Shown: positions 20,171 to 30,700 of the stretch, one piece after another
Numbering within the stretch: the first letter of the stretch is position 1
How the letters are laid out: each line of letters opens with the position of its first letter
Source of the DNA: Phytophthora colocasiae
Lineage: Eukaryota > Oomycota > Peronosporomycetes > Peronosporales > Peronosporaceae
Direction of reading: 5' to 3'
Assembly (NCBI GenBank): GCA_018806915.1
Contig: JAGKQI010000043.1
Span: 1,426,001 to 1,490,000, forward strand
DNA: 64,000 bases
Made by a program: the position numbers and the translations under genes
Notes under the pieces: generated by a model
What the model saw: only the letters and a program-made list of their open reading frames with translations
Told to the model about the DNA's origin: nothing
The model's database searches: none

Positions 20171-23100
20171 ATGATTGGGATCCGAGGCGCATTGCTGGTG
20201 CTCTGGAGCTGCGTCCACTGCGTGGCCAGCATCGACCTGAAGCTGCAACTGCCGTTCCCTGTGGAGCCGCACCCGCTGCAGCTGTCCACGAGTCTCTTTG
20301 CAGCCTCGGAACGTCTCCCGTTGGACGCGCATGTGGCGAATTCGACCCATGGCGAACGCCCGAAGCTTTTGGCGGACGTCCCGTTCCCTACGGGCGCTTG
20401 GTGGACGAATTTGGTGCTGGCGGAGGGCCAATCCGCTGTCGTCTCCATGCCTTACGTACACAAGATTCTAGGCGAAAAACTGCACGTGAGCTTCCCGTTC
20501 CGTGTTGTAGCGCCTCGAGTCATCCAATCAGGCTTCATTGCGCAGATGGTGGTGAGTTCTGAAGCTGCACAGACGTCTTCACTGCCGTTGGCGCATCATG
20601 TCGTCAATTTTGACGCCTTCAGCACGACTGTACGCTTCAGTCGTGGTCAGACGGAGGAATTCCGCGTCTACCTTGTGCGCGGCTCGCCGTACATCACTAT
20701 GGAGTATACACGCAGTCGCCCATTGTTGGAAGCCAAGGACGGAATGTTGATCAAGAGATTCAAGAAGCTCCAGGGACTCACACTCATGAGTGGAGATGAC
20801 GTGACTTTTGCCACTTTCGCAGTGGAACTGAACAACGGACAGACGTGGTACATCTACGCGTCGGACAAAGAGCTGAAGCTCAAGTTGAACGACAACGGAC
20901 AGGTGACTAGTGACAAGGAGTTCACTGGTGTGTTACGTGTGGCTCTGTGTCATGATGCGAAGGTCATGCCGTATCTACTTGACTCGGCTCCAGTGTACGC
21001 TGTGGGAGGTGATGTCACTTACTCGGTGGATCCAACAGACTCGGACAAGGCACTGCTGGAGTTCCAGTGGAAGACCAAGAGCTTTGCCTCTTTCCATGAT
21101 GAGAAGACGCAAGTGACAGAGGAGGAGAACAACAAACTGCTGATGCTGGCACTGCCCCACCACATGGACGTGATGCAAGTGCAATCTGACAAGAAACCAG
21201 TGCAGAAGGGCAAGAACAAAGTGTTGTCCGATCTGAGGTACACGAGTATCCGAGGACTGATGGAAGGCGTCTTTGGAGCGGTGTGGCACATGAAGGAAGA
21301 GCTTCCGCCTGTCGAGTGGAATTACGCTGATGACGGTCTCTTCAGTGATGACTTTGATGACAATTTAGATGATAAACAACGACGACTGGACATGCGCGCC
21401 AAGGTGACGGAGGCAATCGTGAAGGAGCTCCCAGTTGATGCAAACAAGTACCCGCCTCCAATGAGTCCGGACTCGTACAACTTCGGCAAGCAGGTGAGTC
21501 GCGACGCGCGACTATTGTTGATTGCGGATAAGTTCAAGCAAGAAGAAGTGAAGCAAAAGCTTTTGACCAAGGTCAAGGAGGAAATTGCCGATTGGCTTGA
21601 AGGCACGAACGTCGATCACTTCGTGTATGACCAAACGTTTGGCGGTCTGATCACGAACGACGGCTGGCATGACGACCAGGCTGACTATGGCAACGGATAC
21701 TACAACGACCACCACTTCCACTACGGCTACTTCGCCTACGCGCTTGCAGCGATTCGCAAATTCGATCCGGAATTCATTGAAAGGCACGCACAAGTCTGTG
21801 CCTTGATCCTGGGTGATATCGGTACACCTCTGTTGAACAGCAACACGTCGTTCTTCAATGACCTGCCAGTGCGACTGCTATTCCCTACTGCTCGCCACAA
21901 GGATTGGTTCGTGGGCCACTCGTACGCCAGCGGGTTGTTCCCGATGGAAGATGGCAAGTCCCAGGAAAGCAGCAGCGAAGATCTCAACGCCTACTACTCC
22001 CTGGCACTATTTTCCTCGCTGGATGAAGAGCCAAAGGGTGATACTTCTTACCACCAGTACGCGCGTCTATTGCTCGCGACGGAACTGCGCTCGGTCAAGA
22101 AGTATTGGCATATGTCGGAGAACTCCAAGATCTACGAACCCAGTTTCTCTAAAAACGCCATGGTTGGCGTCGTGGGCGAGATTAGCGTCGTGTACAACAC
22201 TTGGTTCGGTGACCGCGCAGTCTACATCCACGGCATCAACATGCTGCCATTCACGCCTTTCACGCCACAACTGTTGGACGAGGGGTACGTCGCGCGCGAG
22301 TACGCATTGTTGAGCCAAGACCTTCCGGACTTATCCCCGTATGATATTTGGCGCTCAATTGTTGTGATGGACCACGCCATCTTGGATGGAGCAGAGGCTT
22401 GGGACGAGCTGAACAGCACTGTCATGGCGTTCGACACGTGGTCCTCGCGCACAAATGCCATGTACTGGGTTGCGACTCGCCCATCGTGGTTTGCTCAGAA
22501 GAACCGGGCGGTACTGAGTCATCCGGACTTGGATGCTGACGATAAGTGCTTTGGGTTCCCGGCCTGTGCTTCAGCTGGAGAAAATGGCACCGCACTGATG
22601 TGCTGTGGCACGTTGCCTGGATGCTGTCCGAGTGCGCTTGGCTGCTGTCCGCAGGAAGACCCCGCGTTGTTGCCCAGCAACGCCTGCTTCGGTGAGCACG
22701 AGTGCGCTGTTCTTGGACTAGGTTGCTGCAACACCATTGACGGATGCTGTGAGCCTGACCCCATTACGGGTGCTGTGCTAGGCTGCTGCAAGAACCAGCA
22801 CCCAGTGATTAAAAACACGACGCACAAGGCGGTGGCGAAGGCGAAAGATCCGTCAGTCTGCTACGGTGAACCTCTTTGTGACGCAGCCAAGCTCGACTGT
22901 TGCGGTTCCCCTGGAGGCTGTTGCTCTGGTTCTGGAGTTCAGTTGGATTGCTGCTCGTCCAAGAATCCTACAACGGCTGTGTCCAGCACGGCTCACTCGA
23001 GCGACTCCAATTCATGCCAGGGACAGCCTAAGTGTGGTGCTGCTGGACTCGACTGCTGCGGGTGGGATGGTGGTTGCTGCAAACCAGATCCTACTACGGG

Positions 23101-23410
23101 CGCCAAGTTAGACTGCTGCGAAGACGAACCTTCCTCTAGCCACAGTATTCCTATTCGAAGCAGCGACGGGCATCACGAGGATGAGGATGATTCGGACGAC
23201 AGCTCAACCAGCACCGCCGGTAGTAGTATTACCCGCATCTTCATCGGTCTGGGTGGCGCCATTCTGCTCGTCGCGATCGTGTACGCTGTGGGGATGTGCT
23301 ACCGCCGTCGTGGCTACGCTAATATCGACGGTGACATGCGCTCGCTCTACTGCGCGGGTCTGATGGTCGGTGTTATCGCCTTCTTCATCTTCCTCATCGT
23401 GACGTCTTAA
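20171..23410 (+). CDS. GH81 endo-1,3-beta-glucanase with Cys-rich repeats and membrane anchor
   Basis: A 1079-aa secreted enzyme. The signal peptide is MIGIRGALLVLWSCVHCVAS. The GH81 catalytic region spans about residues 50-790, with the family core DYGNGYYNDHHFHYGYF at about 520 and GHSYASGLFPMEDGKSQESSSE at about 580. The latter carries the catalytic glutamates of the family. GH81 enzymes cut beta-1,3-glucan, the main oomycete wall polymer and a plant callose component. After the enzyme come four Cys-rich repeats (about 795-990; pattern C-x-G-x-P/E-x-C...CC...GCC...CC). A Ser/Asp linker follows, then two C-terminal hydrophobic helices (about 1015 and 1060). Surface anchoring is inferred; use in own-wall remodelling or attack cannot be told apart. 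Confidence 0.93.
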   Translation: MIGIRGALLVLWSCVHCVASIDLKLQLPFPVEPHPLQLSTSLFAASERLPLDAHVANSTHGERPKLLADVPFPTGAWWTNLVLAEGQSAVVSMPYVHKILGEKLHVSFPFRVVAPRVIQSGFIAQMVVSSEAAQTSSLPLAHHVVNFDAFSTTVRFSRGQTEEFRVYLVRGSPYITMEYTRSRPLLEAKDGMLIKRFKKLQGLTLMSGDDVTFATFAVELNNGQTWYIYASDKELKLKLNDNGQVTSDKEFTGVLRVALCHDAKVMPYLLDSAPVYAVGGDVTYSVDPTDSDKALLEFQWKTKSFASFHDEKTQVTEEENNKLLMLALPHHMDVMQVQSDKKPVQKGKNKVLSDLRYTSIRGLMEGVFGAVWHMKEELPPVEWNYADDGLFSDDFDDNLDDKQRRLDMRAKVTEAIVKELPVDANKYPPPMSPDSYNFGKQVSRDARLLLIADKFKQEEVKQKLLTKVKEEIADWLEGTNVDHFVYDQTFGGLITNDGWHDDQADYGNGYYNDHHFHYGYFAYALAAIRKFDPEFIERHAQVCALILGDIGTPLLNSNTSFFNDLPVRLLFPTARHKDWFVGHSYASGLFPMEDGKSQESSSEDLNAYYSLALFSSLDEEPKGDTSYHQYARLLLATELRSVKKYWHMSENSKIYEPSFSKNAMVGVVGEISVVYNTWFGDRAVYIHGINMLPFTPFTPQLLDEGYVAREYALLSQDLPDLSPYDIWRSIVVMDHAILDGAEAWDELNSTVMAFDTWSSRTNAMYWVATRPSWFAQKNRAVLSHPDLDADDKCFGFPACASAGENGTALMCCGTLPGCCPSALGCCPQEDPALLPSNACFGEHECAVLGLGCCNTIDGCCEPDPITGAVLGCCKNQHPVIKNTTHKAVAKAKDPSVCYGEPLCDAAKLDCCGSPGGCCSGSGVQLDCCSSKNPTTAVSSTAHSSDSNSCQGQPKCGAAGLDCCGWDGGCCKPDPTTGAKLDCCEDEPSSSHSIPIRSSDGHHEDEDDSDDSSTSTAGSSITRIFIGLGGAILLVAIVYAVGMCYRRRGYANIDGDMRSLYCAGLMVGVIAFFIFLIVTS

Positions 23411-24072
23411 GCGCACTGTTGACAGGATCTTTGGTTGACATTGCGCCATATTTCCCCATCGCTTTCCCCATCGCCATTTCTCGTTTTAAAGACTCAGAGA
23501 TGAAATAACTTTTGGTGCTTTCTCTTCGTACTACCAGTTCTCATTAGCTTGATGACCGCGCGCTACTGATCTTGTCCCATCAATCGATCATGATTAACGG
23601 TCTGGAATGGCACGATCACCCATTGATGGGAATGACGACAGGTGAATATGCTGAGACGCGTGTCAGTAAACTGGATGGATCAAGGACAATGCCGCTATAA
23701 GATGCACGCCAGTCGTTTGCCGATTCCTTTGCGATAACCGGCGAGGAAATTATAGCACCAACCGTCTGTTCAGATACACAACCAACGCCATGTGCCTCGC
23801 CCTCAACGACTCGAATAACAGCAACACTCATCAACACAGCACCCGCATTTTCACCACGTTTTGCATGCACCAAACACCTCCCACGAACAACTGGTAACTC
23901 TGGTCAGGATTCTCTCGGGTCTCCAAAAACTTTTTGTCTCTTGTGTCTTTTTGAAGTTCCCCGTTAATAAGGCAGCAACAGTGCAGGTAAAACAAGCAAA
24001 ATCGGTCTGGTCTCAAACTGGTAACTCTTGTACTGGTGTCCTTGTCCTTGTCCTGGCATTTCCGTTGCTCGC
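23411..24072. other. Intergenic between convergent genes
   Basis: About 660 bp holding the two 3' untranslated regions. Only short shadow frames are present; I see no gene or repeat. Confidence 0.5.
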
Positions 24073-24715
24073 TCAGTCACGACGAGGAGACGCGCTGCGA
24101 CGCGGGCTGCGCTGGCGGGGCGAGCGGCTACGGCTACGCTCACGGCCGGAGTTACCACGGTCCCGGTCACGGCGGTCCGGCGAACGGGAGCGCGAGCGGC
24201 GGCGCGAACGGTCGTCCCGGCGGTCGTCGTAGCGGCGGTCATCCCGGCGGTCATCGTAGCGGCGGTCGTCACGGCGGTCTCCACCGTAGCGGTCTCCTCC
24301 GTAGCGGTCGCCTCCTCCGTAGCGGTCGCCGCCGCCGCCACTGCCGCGTGAGTAGAACTCACGCGGGTTGTCCGGACGGCGCTGCTTGGCGAACTGCACG
24401 CGCAGGTCGCGACCTTGGTACTCCTGGCCTTCCATGGCGTCAATGGCGTCTTCAGCGTCGCGCTTCTCCATGAAGCGCACGAAGGCGAAGCCGCGGGACT
24501 CGTTGGAGCCGCGGGAGCGGGGAATGTAGACATCTCCGATCTCTCCGAACTTGGAGAAGAGCTCACGTAGCTCGTCCGATCTGTCGAGAGATGAGAGAAG
24601 AAAAGAAGTTAGGAAGAAGAAGAAGAAGAGAGAAAGAGATGGGTACACACCCGATCTGGAAAGGGACGTTGTCCACCTTAAGCGTGAACATGTTGTCGAC
24701 GTTAGGGGGAGCCAT
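24073..24715 (-). CDS. SR-type splicing factor (SRSF2-like)
   Basis: Two exons on the minus strand, 24715-24651 and 24580-24073, with a 70-bp GT-AG intron whose 3' half is pyrimidine-rich. The product is 190 aa. One RRM covers residues 9-85, with RNP2 TLKVDNV and RNP1 [10 protein letters not shown] Gly/Asp/Arg-Tyr linker follows and a C-terminal RS domain ([10 protein letters not shown] ... RSASPRRD). It is a nuclear pre-mRNA splicing regulator by family. The intron falls inside the RRM, early in the gene, a place where SR genes are often autoregulated; that is inference. The linker contains repeated RRYDDRRDD units from short tandem DNA repeats. Confidence 0.92.
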
Positions 24716-24926
24716 TTCTTCTTTGCCGGTTTAACTGGTGGTGAAGCGGCGGGTTCGGGAATGAAGGCAAGATTTCTCTTGGCTAGGATGTAATTTTAAT
24801 TAGTTCGAATAAGTACGTTTTTGCTTCTGTTTCATATTCCAGATAAAGAACGGTAAGTTGCAAAACAAGAACGTCTTGTTTTGTTTTTTTAGAATCGATT
24901 TTCGATGATCGAAAACTGCCTAAGGC

Positions 24927-25988
24927 TTAGTTTTCGAGAACCACGCGGTAACGCACGCGACCGTCACGAACCATGTCGAGACCCTCGTTCACCTTGGCCA
25001 TCGGCAACTTCTGAATGATCGGACGCACGTTCTTCTTCGCGGCAAGCTCTAGCATGTCCTTGATGTCCTGAAGGCTGCCAATGGCACTGCCACGCACACG
25101 CACAGCGCGAGGCACCAATAACCACGGCGTGATCTTGATCTGGTCATTCGGAACACCAACCATGATGAAAGTACCGCGCTTGCGCACGAGGCTCATGTAC
25201 AAGTCGTACGGCATGTTGTTGGCATCAGCAGTCAACACCAGGAAGTCTACGCATCCTGCAGCCTTCTTCTGGTGCTCCGGGTCACTGAGGTTGTAGAACT
25301 CCTCGGCACCAAGGGACAAAATCTCCTTCTCCTTGCTGGCCGAACGGGAGAAGGCCACGGGCGTGGCTCCCAATGCACGGATGAACTGGATAGCGATGTG
25401 ACCCAGGCCACCGATGCCAACCACACCCACACGGTCGCCCGCCTTCACACCTTCTTGCTTCAGGGGCGTGAACACCGTCGCACCGGCACAAAGGAGTGGA
25501 GCGGCCACGTCAGACGGAATGGCGTCCGGGATCTTGAAGGCGTAGTTGCTGTCCACGCGGACGTAGTCTGCGTAGCCACCCTGCGACCGGGCGCCATCCT
25601 TGTACGTCCCGCTGTAGGTCCAGACACCCTGGTCACACACAGCGTCCTCGCCATCTGCGCAGTCACGACACTTGTCCTGCGCGTCGCGGTTCAAGCAGGC
25701 CCACACCTGAGCACCAACACCCACGCGGTCACCCACCGCCAGGTTTTTCACGCTTGGACCAGCCAGCGTCACTTGTCCGATGATTTCGTGTCCAGCGACG
25801 CAAGGGTAAGTAGCAGGCCCCCAGCCTCCGTCGATCGTGTGAATGTCCGACCCGCAGATGCCGCAGTGGGAGATCTTGATTTCGACGTCTTCAGCGCCAA
25901 GCGGACGTGACTCGTACTGCCAGGGCTTGCACTCACCGGTGCTGTCGAAAGCAGCGAAGGCGTTGATTGTTCTTGGGGCTGTCGACAT
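24927..25988 (-). CDS. Zinc alcohol dehydrogenase (CAD/YahK-type), copy 1
   Basis: A 353-aa intact medium-chain zinc dehydrogenase. Catalytic zinc ligands are Cys42 (in CGICGSD), His67 and Glu68 (GHE), and Cys167. The structural zinc site is Cys98, Cys107, Cys110, Cys118. The Rossmann loop GIGGLGH (191-197), followed by a Ser-Arg-Ser at the second strand, fits NADP(H) use. The family reduces aldehydes such as cinnamaldehydes; real substrate unknown. It is the left-most of seven related loci in 20 kb and diverges from the next copy across a 683-bp intergenic region. Intronless, as are its paralogues. Confidence 0.93.
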   Translation of the reverse strand: MSTAPRTINAFAAFDSTGECKPWQYESRPLGAEDVEIKISHCGICGSDIHTIDGGWGPATYPCVAGHEIIGQVTLAGPSVKNLAVGDRVGVGAQVWACLNRDAQDKCRDCADGEDAVCDQGVWTYSGTYKDGARSQGGYADYVRVDSNYAFKIPDAIPSDVAAPLLCAGATVFTPLKQEGVKAGDRVGVVGIGGLGHIAIQFIRALGATPVAFSRSASKEKEILSLGAEEFYNLSDPEHQKKAAGCVDFLVLTADANNMPYDLYMSLVRKRGTFIMVGVPNDQIKITPWLLVPRAVRVRGSAIGSLQDIKDMLELAAKKNVRPIIQKLPMAKVNEGLDMVRDGRVRYRVVLEN

Positions 25989-26671
25989 GGCGGCGATTGA
26001 TGGGGGTTGTTAATCGGTGTTGTAGTTGGAAGGTTAATTCGGGAATGAACTTTTGATCTACTGTCTTAGATAGATGCTTGTCAAGTGCGATCACGAAGTT
26101 TCGCTGTAAGATGACGAGGGCACTTGCTTATGCGGATAAAATTCTACTGATGACATTAACCTTAAATGCGTATGGAAGTCGGTTATAACAAAGCAGTTTG
26201 GTGACAGATTGTGAGTACAAAAGGTTTCTTAAATGCTCTGAGCTTGACAATTCTGTCGCACTTTTCCGTTGCAATGATTATGGGGAGTCCTTGCCTTGCT
26301 ACACTGTCGGACACCAATGACATATTCCGCTTGCTTCGGCTGTTTGTGATCGCCCTTTGTGTGTCCAGTGAAGGATATTTGTACAACGCAATATTTACTG
26401 AGTCTCATGCTGTCACGTTCATTCGAACGTACAAAGTCCTGCTGAGAGCAATTGTTATCTCGTCTAACACACAGGGCTTCCAGTAGCTGAGATCGGTACC
26501 GGCACCTTCGCCTCGCTGATTAGCAACTCCATTAACTGCATCAACATCTCGAAGGCCTACATCGACTATCGGAATAGAGTTTTCACTATGGTATTGAGAT
26601 TGACCTCTTCATTAAAAAGCTAGCCTACCGTAGTTCATTTCCCAATTTGCTTCATTCACAACACCCTCGAA
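25989..26671. other. Divergent promoter region between ADH copies 1 and 2
   Basis: 683 bp between two head-to-head ADH genes, so it should contain both promoters. Apart from the initiator motif near its right end I see no motif I can name. A 91-codon open frame at 26211-26486 has no support. Confidence 0.5.
26635..26651 (+). promoter_or_regulatory. Near-perfect oomycete Inr + FPR core promoter
   Basis: TCATTTCCCAATTTGCT matches TCATTYYNNCAWTTTNYY at every defined position and lies 21-37 nt before the ADH start at 26672. Best core-promoter match in the window. Confidence 0.65.
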
Positions 26672-27730
26672 ATGTCCACCGCTCCAAGAACTGTCAACGC
26701 ATACGCCGCTTTCAAGCCGTCGGGTGAGATCGTGCCTTTCCAGTACGAGTCCCGTCCGCTTGGCGCTGAAGATGTGGAGATCAAGATCTCGCACTGCGGT
26801 ATCTGTGGATCGGACATCCACCACCTCGACAGCGGCTGGAAGCCCACCATGTACCCGTGCGTGTTCGGGCACGAAATTATTGGTCAAGTGACTGTCACGG
26901 GTGCCAACGTGACGCACCTGGCTGTTGGCGACCGTGTCGGTGTAGGCGCTCAAGTTTGGGCTTGCCTCAACAAAGACCCCAAGCAACCTTGTGAGGAGTG
27001 CGCGGACGGCGAAAACGCGTTCTGCAACCGGTCGGTGATCACGTACGACGCCAAGTATGAGGACGGGTACATGGCCTACGGCGGATACGCGGACTACGTG
27101 CGTGTCGACAGCAACTTCGCCTTCAAGATTCCCGATAACATTCCGTCCGCTTCTGCCGCGCCATTGCTGTGTGCTGGTGTAACGGTGTACACGCCCCTGA
27201 AGCACAATGTGAAGCCTGGTGACCGCGTGGGTGTCATTGGTATCGGTGGACTGGGTCATCTCGCAATTCAATTCATCCGTGCGCTGGGTGCTACACCCGT
27301 GGCGTTCTCGCGTTCGGCCAACAAAGAGAAGGAAATCCGAGCTCTTGGTGCTGAGGAGTTTTACAACTTGAGCGACCCGAAGGACCAGCAGAAGGCCATC
27401 ACCTCTGTCAACGTACTACTGCTCACTGCTGACGCTACCAACATGCCGTACAACACATACCTGTCGCTATTGAAGAAGCGTGGCACGTTCATCATGGTGG
27501 GCGTCCCCAATGATGAGGTCAAGTTCAAGCCGATGTTTGTAGTGGCCAAGGGCACCAAGTGGGTGGGCAGTTTAATCGGGAGCATCCAAGACATCAAGGA
27601 TATGCTGGGACTGGCATCCGAGAAGAACGTGCGTGCCATCGTTCAGCAGATGCCTATGAGCAAGGTAAACGACGGTATCGCCATGATGCGCGAGGGACGC
27701 GTTCGCTATCGCGTTGTGCTTGAGAATTAG
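26672..27730 (+). CDS. Zinc alcohol dehydrogenase (CAD/YahK-type), copy 2
   Basis: A 352-aa intact paralogue. It keeps CGICGSD, GHEIIG, the four structural Cys (CLNKDPKQPCEECADGENAFC), LLCAG and GIGGLGH, so it should be active. It is the most diverged of the intact copies: the glycine-rich region after the structural zinc reads YEDGYMAYGGYADY and the tail reads GSLIGSIQDIKDMLGLASEKNVR. The gene ends 60 bp before the convergent stop of the first ABCC gene. Start codon supported by the core promoter motif just upstream. Confidence 0.93.
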   Translation: MSTAPRTVNAYAAFKPSGEIVPFQYESRPLGAEDVEIKISHCGICGSDIHHLDSGWKPTMYPCVFGHEIIGQVTVTGANVTHLAVGDRVGVGAQVWACLNKDPKQPCEECADGENAFCNRSVITYDAKYEDGYMAYGGYADYVRVDSNFAFKIPDNIPSASAAPLLCAGVTVYTPLKHNVKPGDRVGVIGIGGLGHLAIQFIRALGATPVAFSRSANKEKEIRALGAEEFYNLSDPKDQQKAITSVNVLLLTADATNMPYNTYLSLLKKRGTFIMVGVPNDEVKFKPMFVVAKGTKWVGSLIGSIQDIKDMLGLASEKNVRAIVQQMPMSKVNDGIAMMREGRVRYRVVLEN

Positions 27731-27790
27731 GTCGATGCAAAGCTATTAAAGGGGATTCAAAAGCATTTGAAATCTACTCAGTTTGTTGAC

Positions 27791-30700
27791 TTACTGCAGT
27801 TCTTTCAAATACCCTCCTTCCTTCGCTAACTCGTAAAATACACCGCTCGGGTTCTTCTCCAACTCCCGAGGACTGTCGAACTCCACCACGCGACCGTCAC
27901 TCAACACCATGATACGATCCGAGTCCAAAACCGTGCCCAACCGATGCGCGATCGTCAGCACCGTCGCGTCCTCGAAGTCCTCGTTGATCATCCGCTGCAG
28001 CTTCTTCTCCGTCGCGTGTTCAATGGACGCCGTGGCCTCATCCATCACCACAATACGGCTCCGAGTCAACAACGCGCGACCCATGCACAGCATCTGCCGC
28101 TCGCCCACACTGAAGTTCTCGCCGTTCTCGCTCAGCTCGTACATCAACTGACCCTCCAACGCCCCCACCTGCGTCTTCATGTCCACTTTCTCCAGTGCGT
28201 TCCAGATCTCCGAGTCCGAGAACTCGTCGAACGGGTCCATGTAGCCCCGTAACGATCCCTTGAACAGCACCGGCGACTGCGGGATGATGGACAGGTTCGA
28301 GCGCAGCGTTCGCAGCGGCATAGTGGCGATGTCGATACCGTCGATCAGGATCCGACCGGACACGAGCTCGTTGATGCGGAAGAGCGCCATCGTGAGACTG
28401 GACTTGCCAGCTCCGGTGCGTCCGACGATGCCGATCTTCTCGTTGTTGTGGATGTTGAAGGAGAGTCCCTTGAGCACTGGCACTCCGCCTTGCTTGTAGC
28501 TGAAGACGACATTTTGGAAAGAAATGGTTCCAGTACTGGGCCATGGCTGGTTTGGCTCAATGGAAAGCGCACTCTGTTCTCCTTCTGGAGGGATAGAAGC
28601 GTACGCCATGATCCTCTCTGGACTAACCATCTCAATCTCTAGCCACGACCAAACGCGAACAAGTCGAGCGAGTCGACTGTCGATACTCAAAGCGTAGGTG
28701 AATGCAACACCAACTAGTCCAGGGGAGAGATACTCGTGGAGGTAGACCAAACAGGACACCACAGAAATGAAAACGCCACAGCCGATGAGCTCCATGCGAA
28801 GTTGGAACCAGGTCGACACCACAAAGTCACAGAACCAAGCGCGAGCGTTCACATCGTTGCGTGAAAAGTTTTCAGCAATTGTTTGTTTAACGCACTCAGA
28901 CCCAAACGCTCGAATTGTAGTCACACCTTCTTCAGCCTGTGAAATGTGACTGAGAACGGGAGAAGAAGCCACTTTCACTAACCGAGAGATCTCTCGAGAC
29001 GGCATCAGATAAAACTTGGCGAACTTGATGTAGAGGTACGCGAGTGGGATGATGAAAACCACCAGAATCTTCACAATGTACATCGCAGTCGCCAACTGAC
29101 AAAAGGTGAAGAAACCCACCACCAATAAGCTACCGATGTCGAACGGAATGTCAATTTCAACGTACGTCATGTCCCCTCCAAACCGATTCAGAATTCGACC
29201 GATCGGATTGGTATTGAAAAACCTCAGGGGTGCGGCCAAGAGACCACGTGTGAGCATCTGGAACAGGTCTCGTGATGCGTGAAGGCCTGCAGTTGCCATT
29301 GTTAAAGCTCTTGCGAGCACCATCAAAGCACTTCCTCCACCCAACAGAGCGTAAACTGTCATATTGTACTGCGTTCGTGAAGGATCGTACTCATTTCCCT
29401 TTTGACCTGTCCAGTGACTCAGCCACAAGTCACTTCCGATCTGGCACCCCTGCCATAGAGATTGAATCACTAGCAGTAGCAACAGCACTTTCAAGCCTCC
29501 CATTGCGTTGAAGTATTGCCAGAAAATTGGTGTCGAAACTCGCCCTTCCTCACGATCTTCATCTTCAATAATGCGACCAGCATCACGAAGATCAGAATCA
29601 CTGGTAGTGATTGCCTGTTGTTCCTCCTTCGAGTTGATAGGAGGTAACTCCGATGCGAAATTGGTTCGAGGATGTTGAATTTCCTGCCGCTTTGCTGAAA
29701 TTCGCCCTTCAGACACGGAAACTTTGCAACTTGCTGCATCAGACTCAATAACTTCGTGGTTATGAGTAACTAGAACCACCGTTTTGTCTGCTAATAATCC
29801 ACAAATGCATTTGTTGAAGATCTCGCTCTGAACCACCGCATCAACAGCAGCGAGAGGCGAATCCAAGATAAACACATCTGCCTCCGAGTAGCAGGCACGT
29901 GCCAAACTCACTCGAGCTTTCTGCCCACCAGATAAATTGATTCCTTTCTGTCCAATTTCAGTCGCGTCACCACTGGGAAACTGCTGCAAGTCAGGGAGGA
30001 GACCACATGCATCCAAAACTTTTTGATACTTGCTGTGGTCGAAAGCCTGTCCGAACAGGATGTTCTCTCGAATAGTCATATTCTGAATCCAGGGCTGTTG
30101 CGAGTAGTAAGCCACTTTGCCATTCACAGACACCTTCCCACTCACTTTCTTCATTTCTCCCAGCAACGCAGAGCACAGAGATGATTTACCAGAACCAACC
30201 GATCCATCAACGATAACGAAATCTCCTTTCTTCACCGTGAGGTTCACATCCGACAGTACAGGATCTGAATCTTCGTTCCACGCAAACGTGCCGTTCTTGA
30301 CCATAATTGCTACGTCGTCTGGAATGGATGGATCGTTTCGAGTCACACTGGCTGGGTCTACTTCGTAAAGTGCGAGGTAATCTGCCATTCGATCAAGCGA
30401 TATTTTCGCTTGGAGGCATTTCTGAATCATACTCGGGAACTCACGCAGTGGATCACGCAGTAAGTTGAACAGAGCTATGGCGGTGAATACCTTCGCAGCA
30501 GTTAAAACCTGGTTCAAAACTAGCGTATAAACTGCGAACGATACTGCGGAAACGAACAATGGAGATGACCACAGCACGAAGACGGTCCCGCAAATGGCGT
30601 ATACGAACCGTGACAAAGCAGAAAGCTCAAATTCTCGATGAGCGAGCAGTTTTGCCTCGAATCGATCTTCCCATGCGTTGAGTTTGACGATTTCAATGGC

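Noticed and set aside
26211..26486. 91-codon ORF between divergent ADH genes, considered as a small secreted protein
   Set aside because: No signal peptide, no initiator motif, and AT-rich non-coding base composition.
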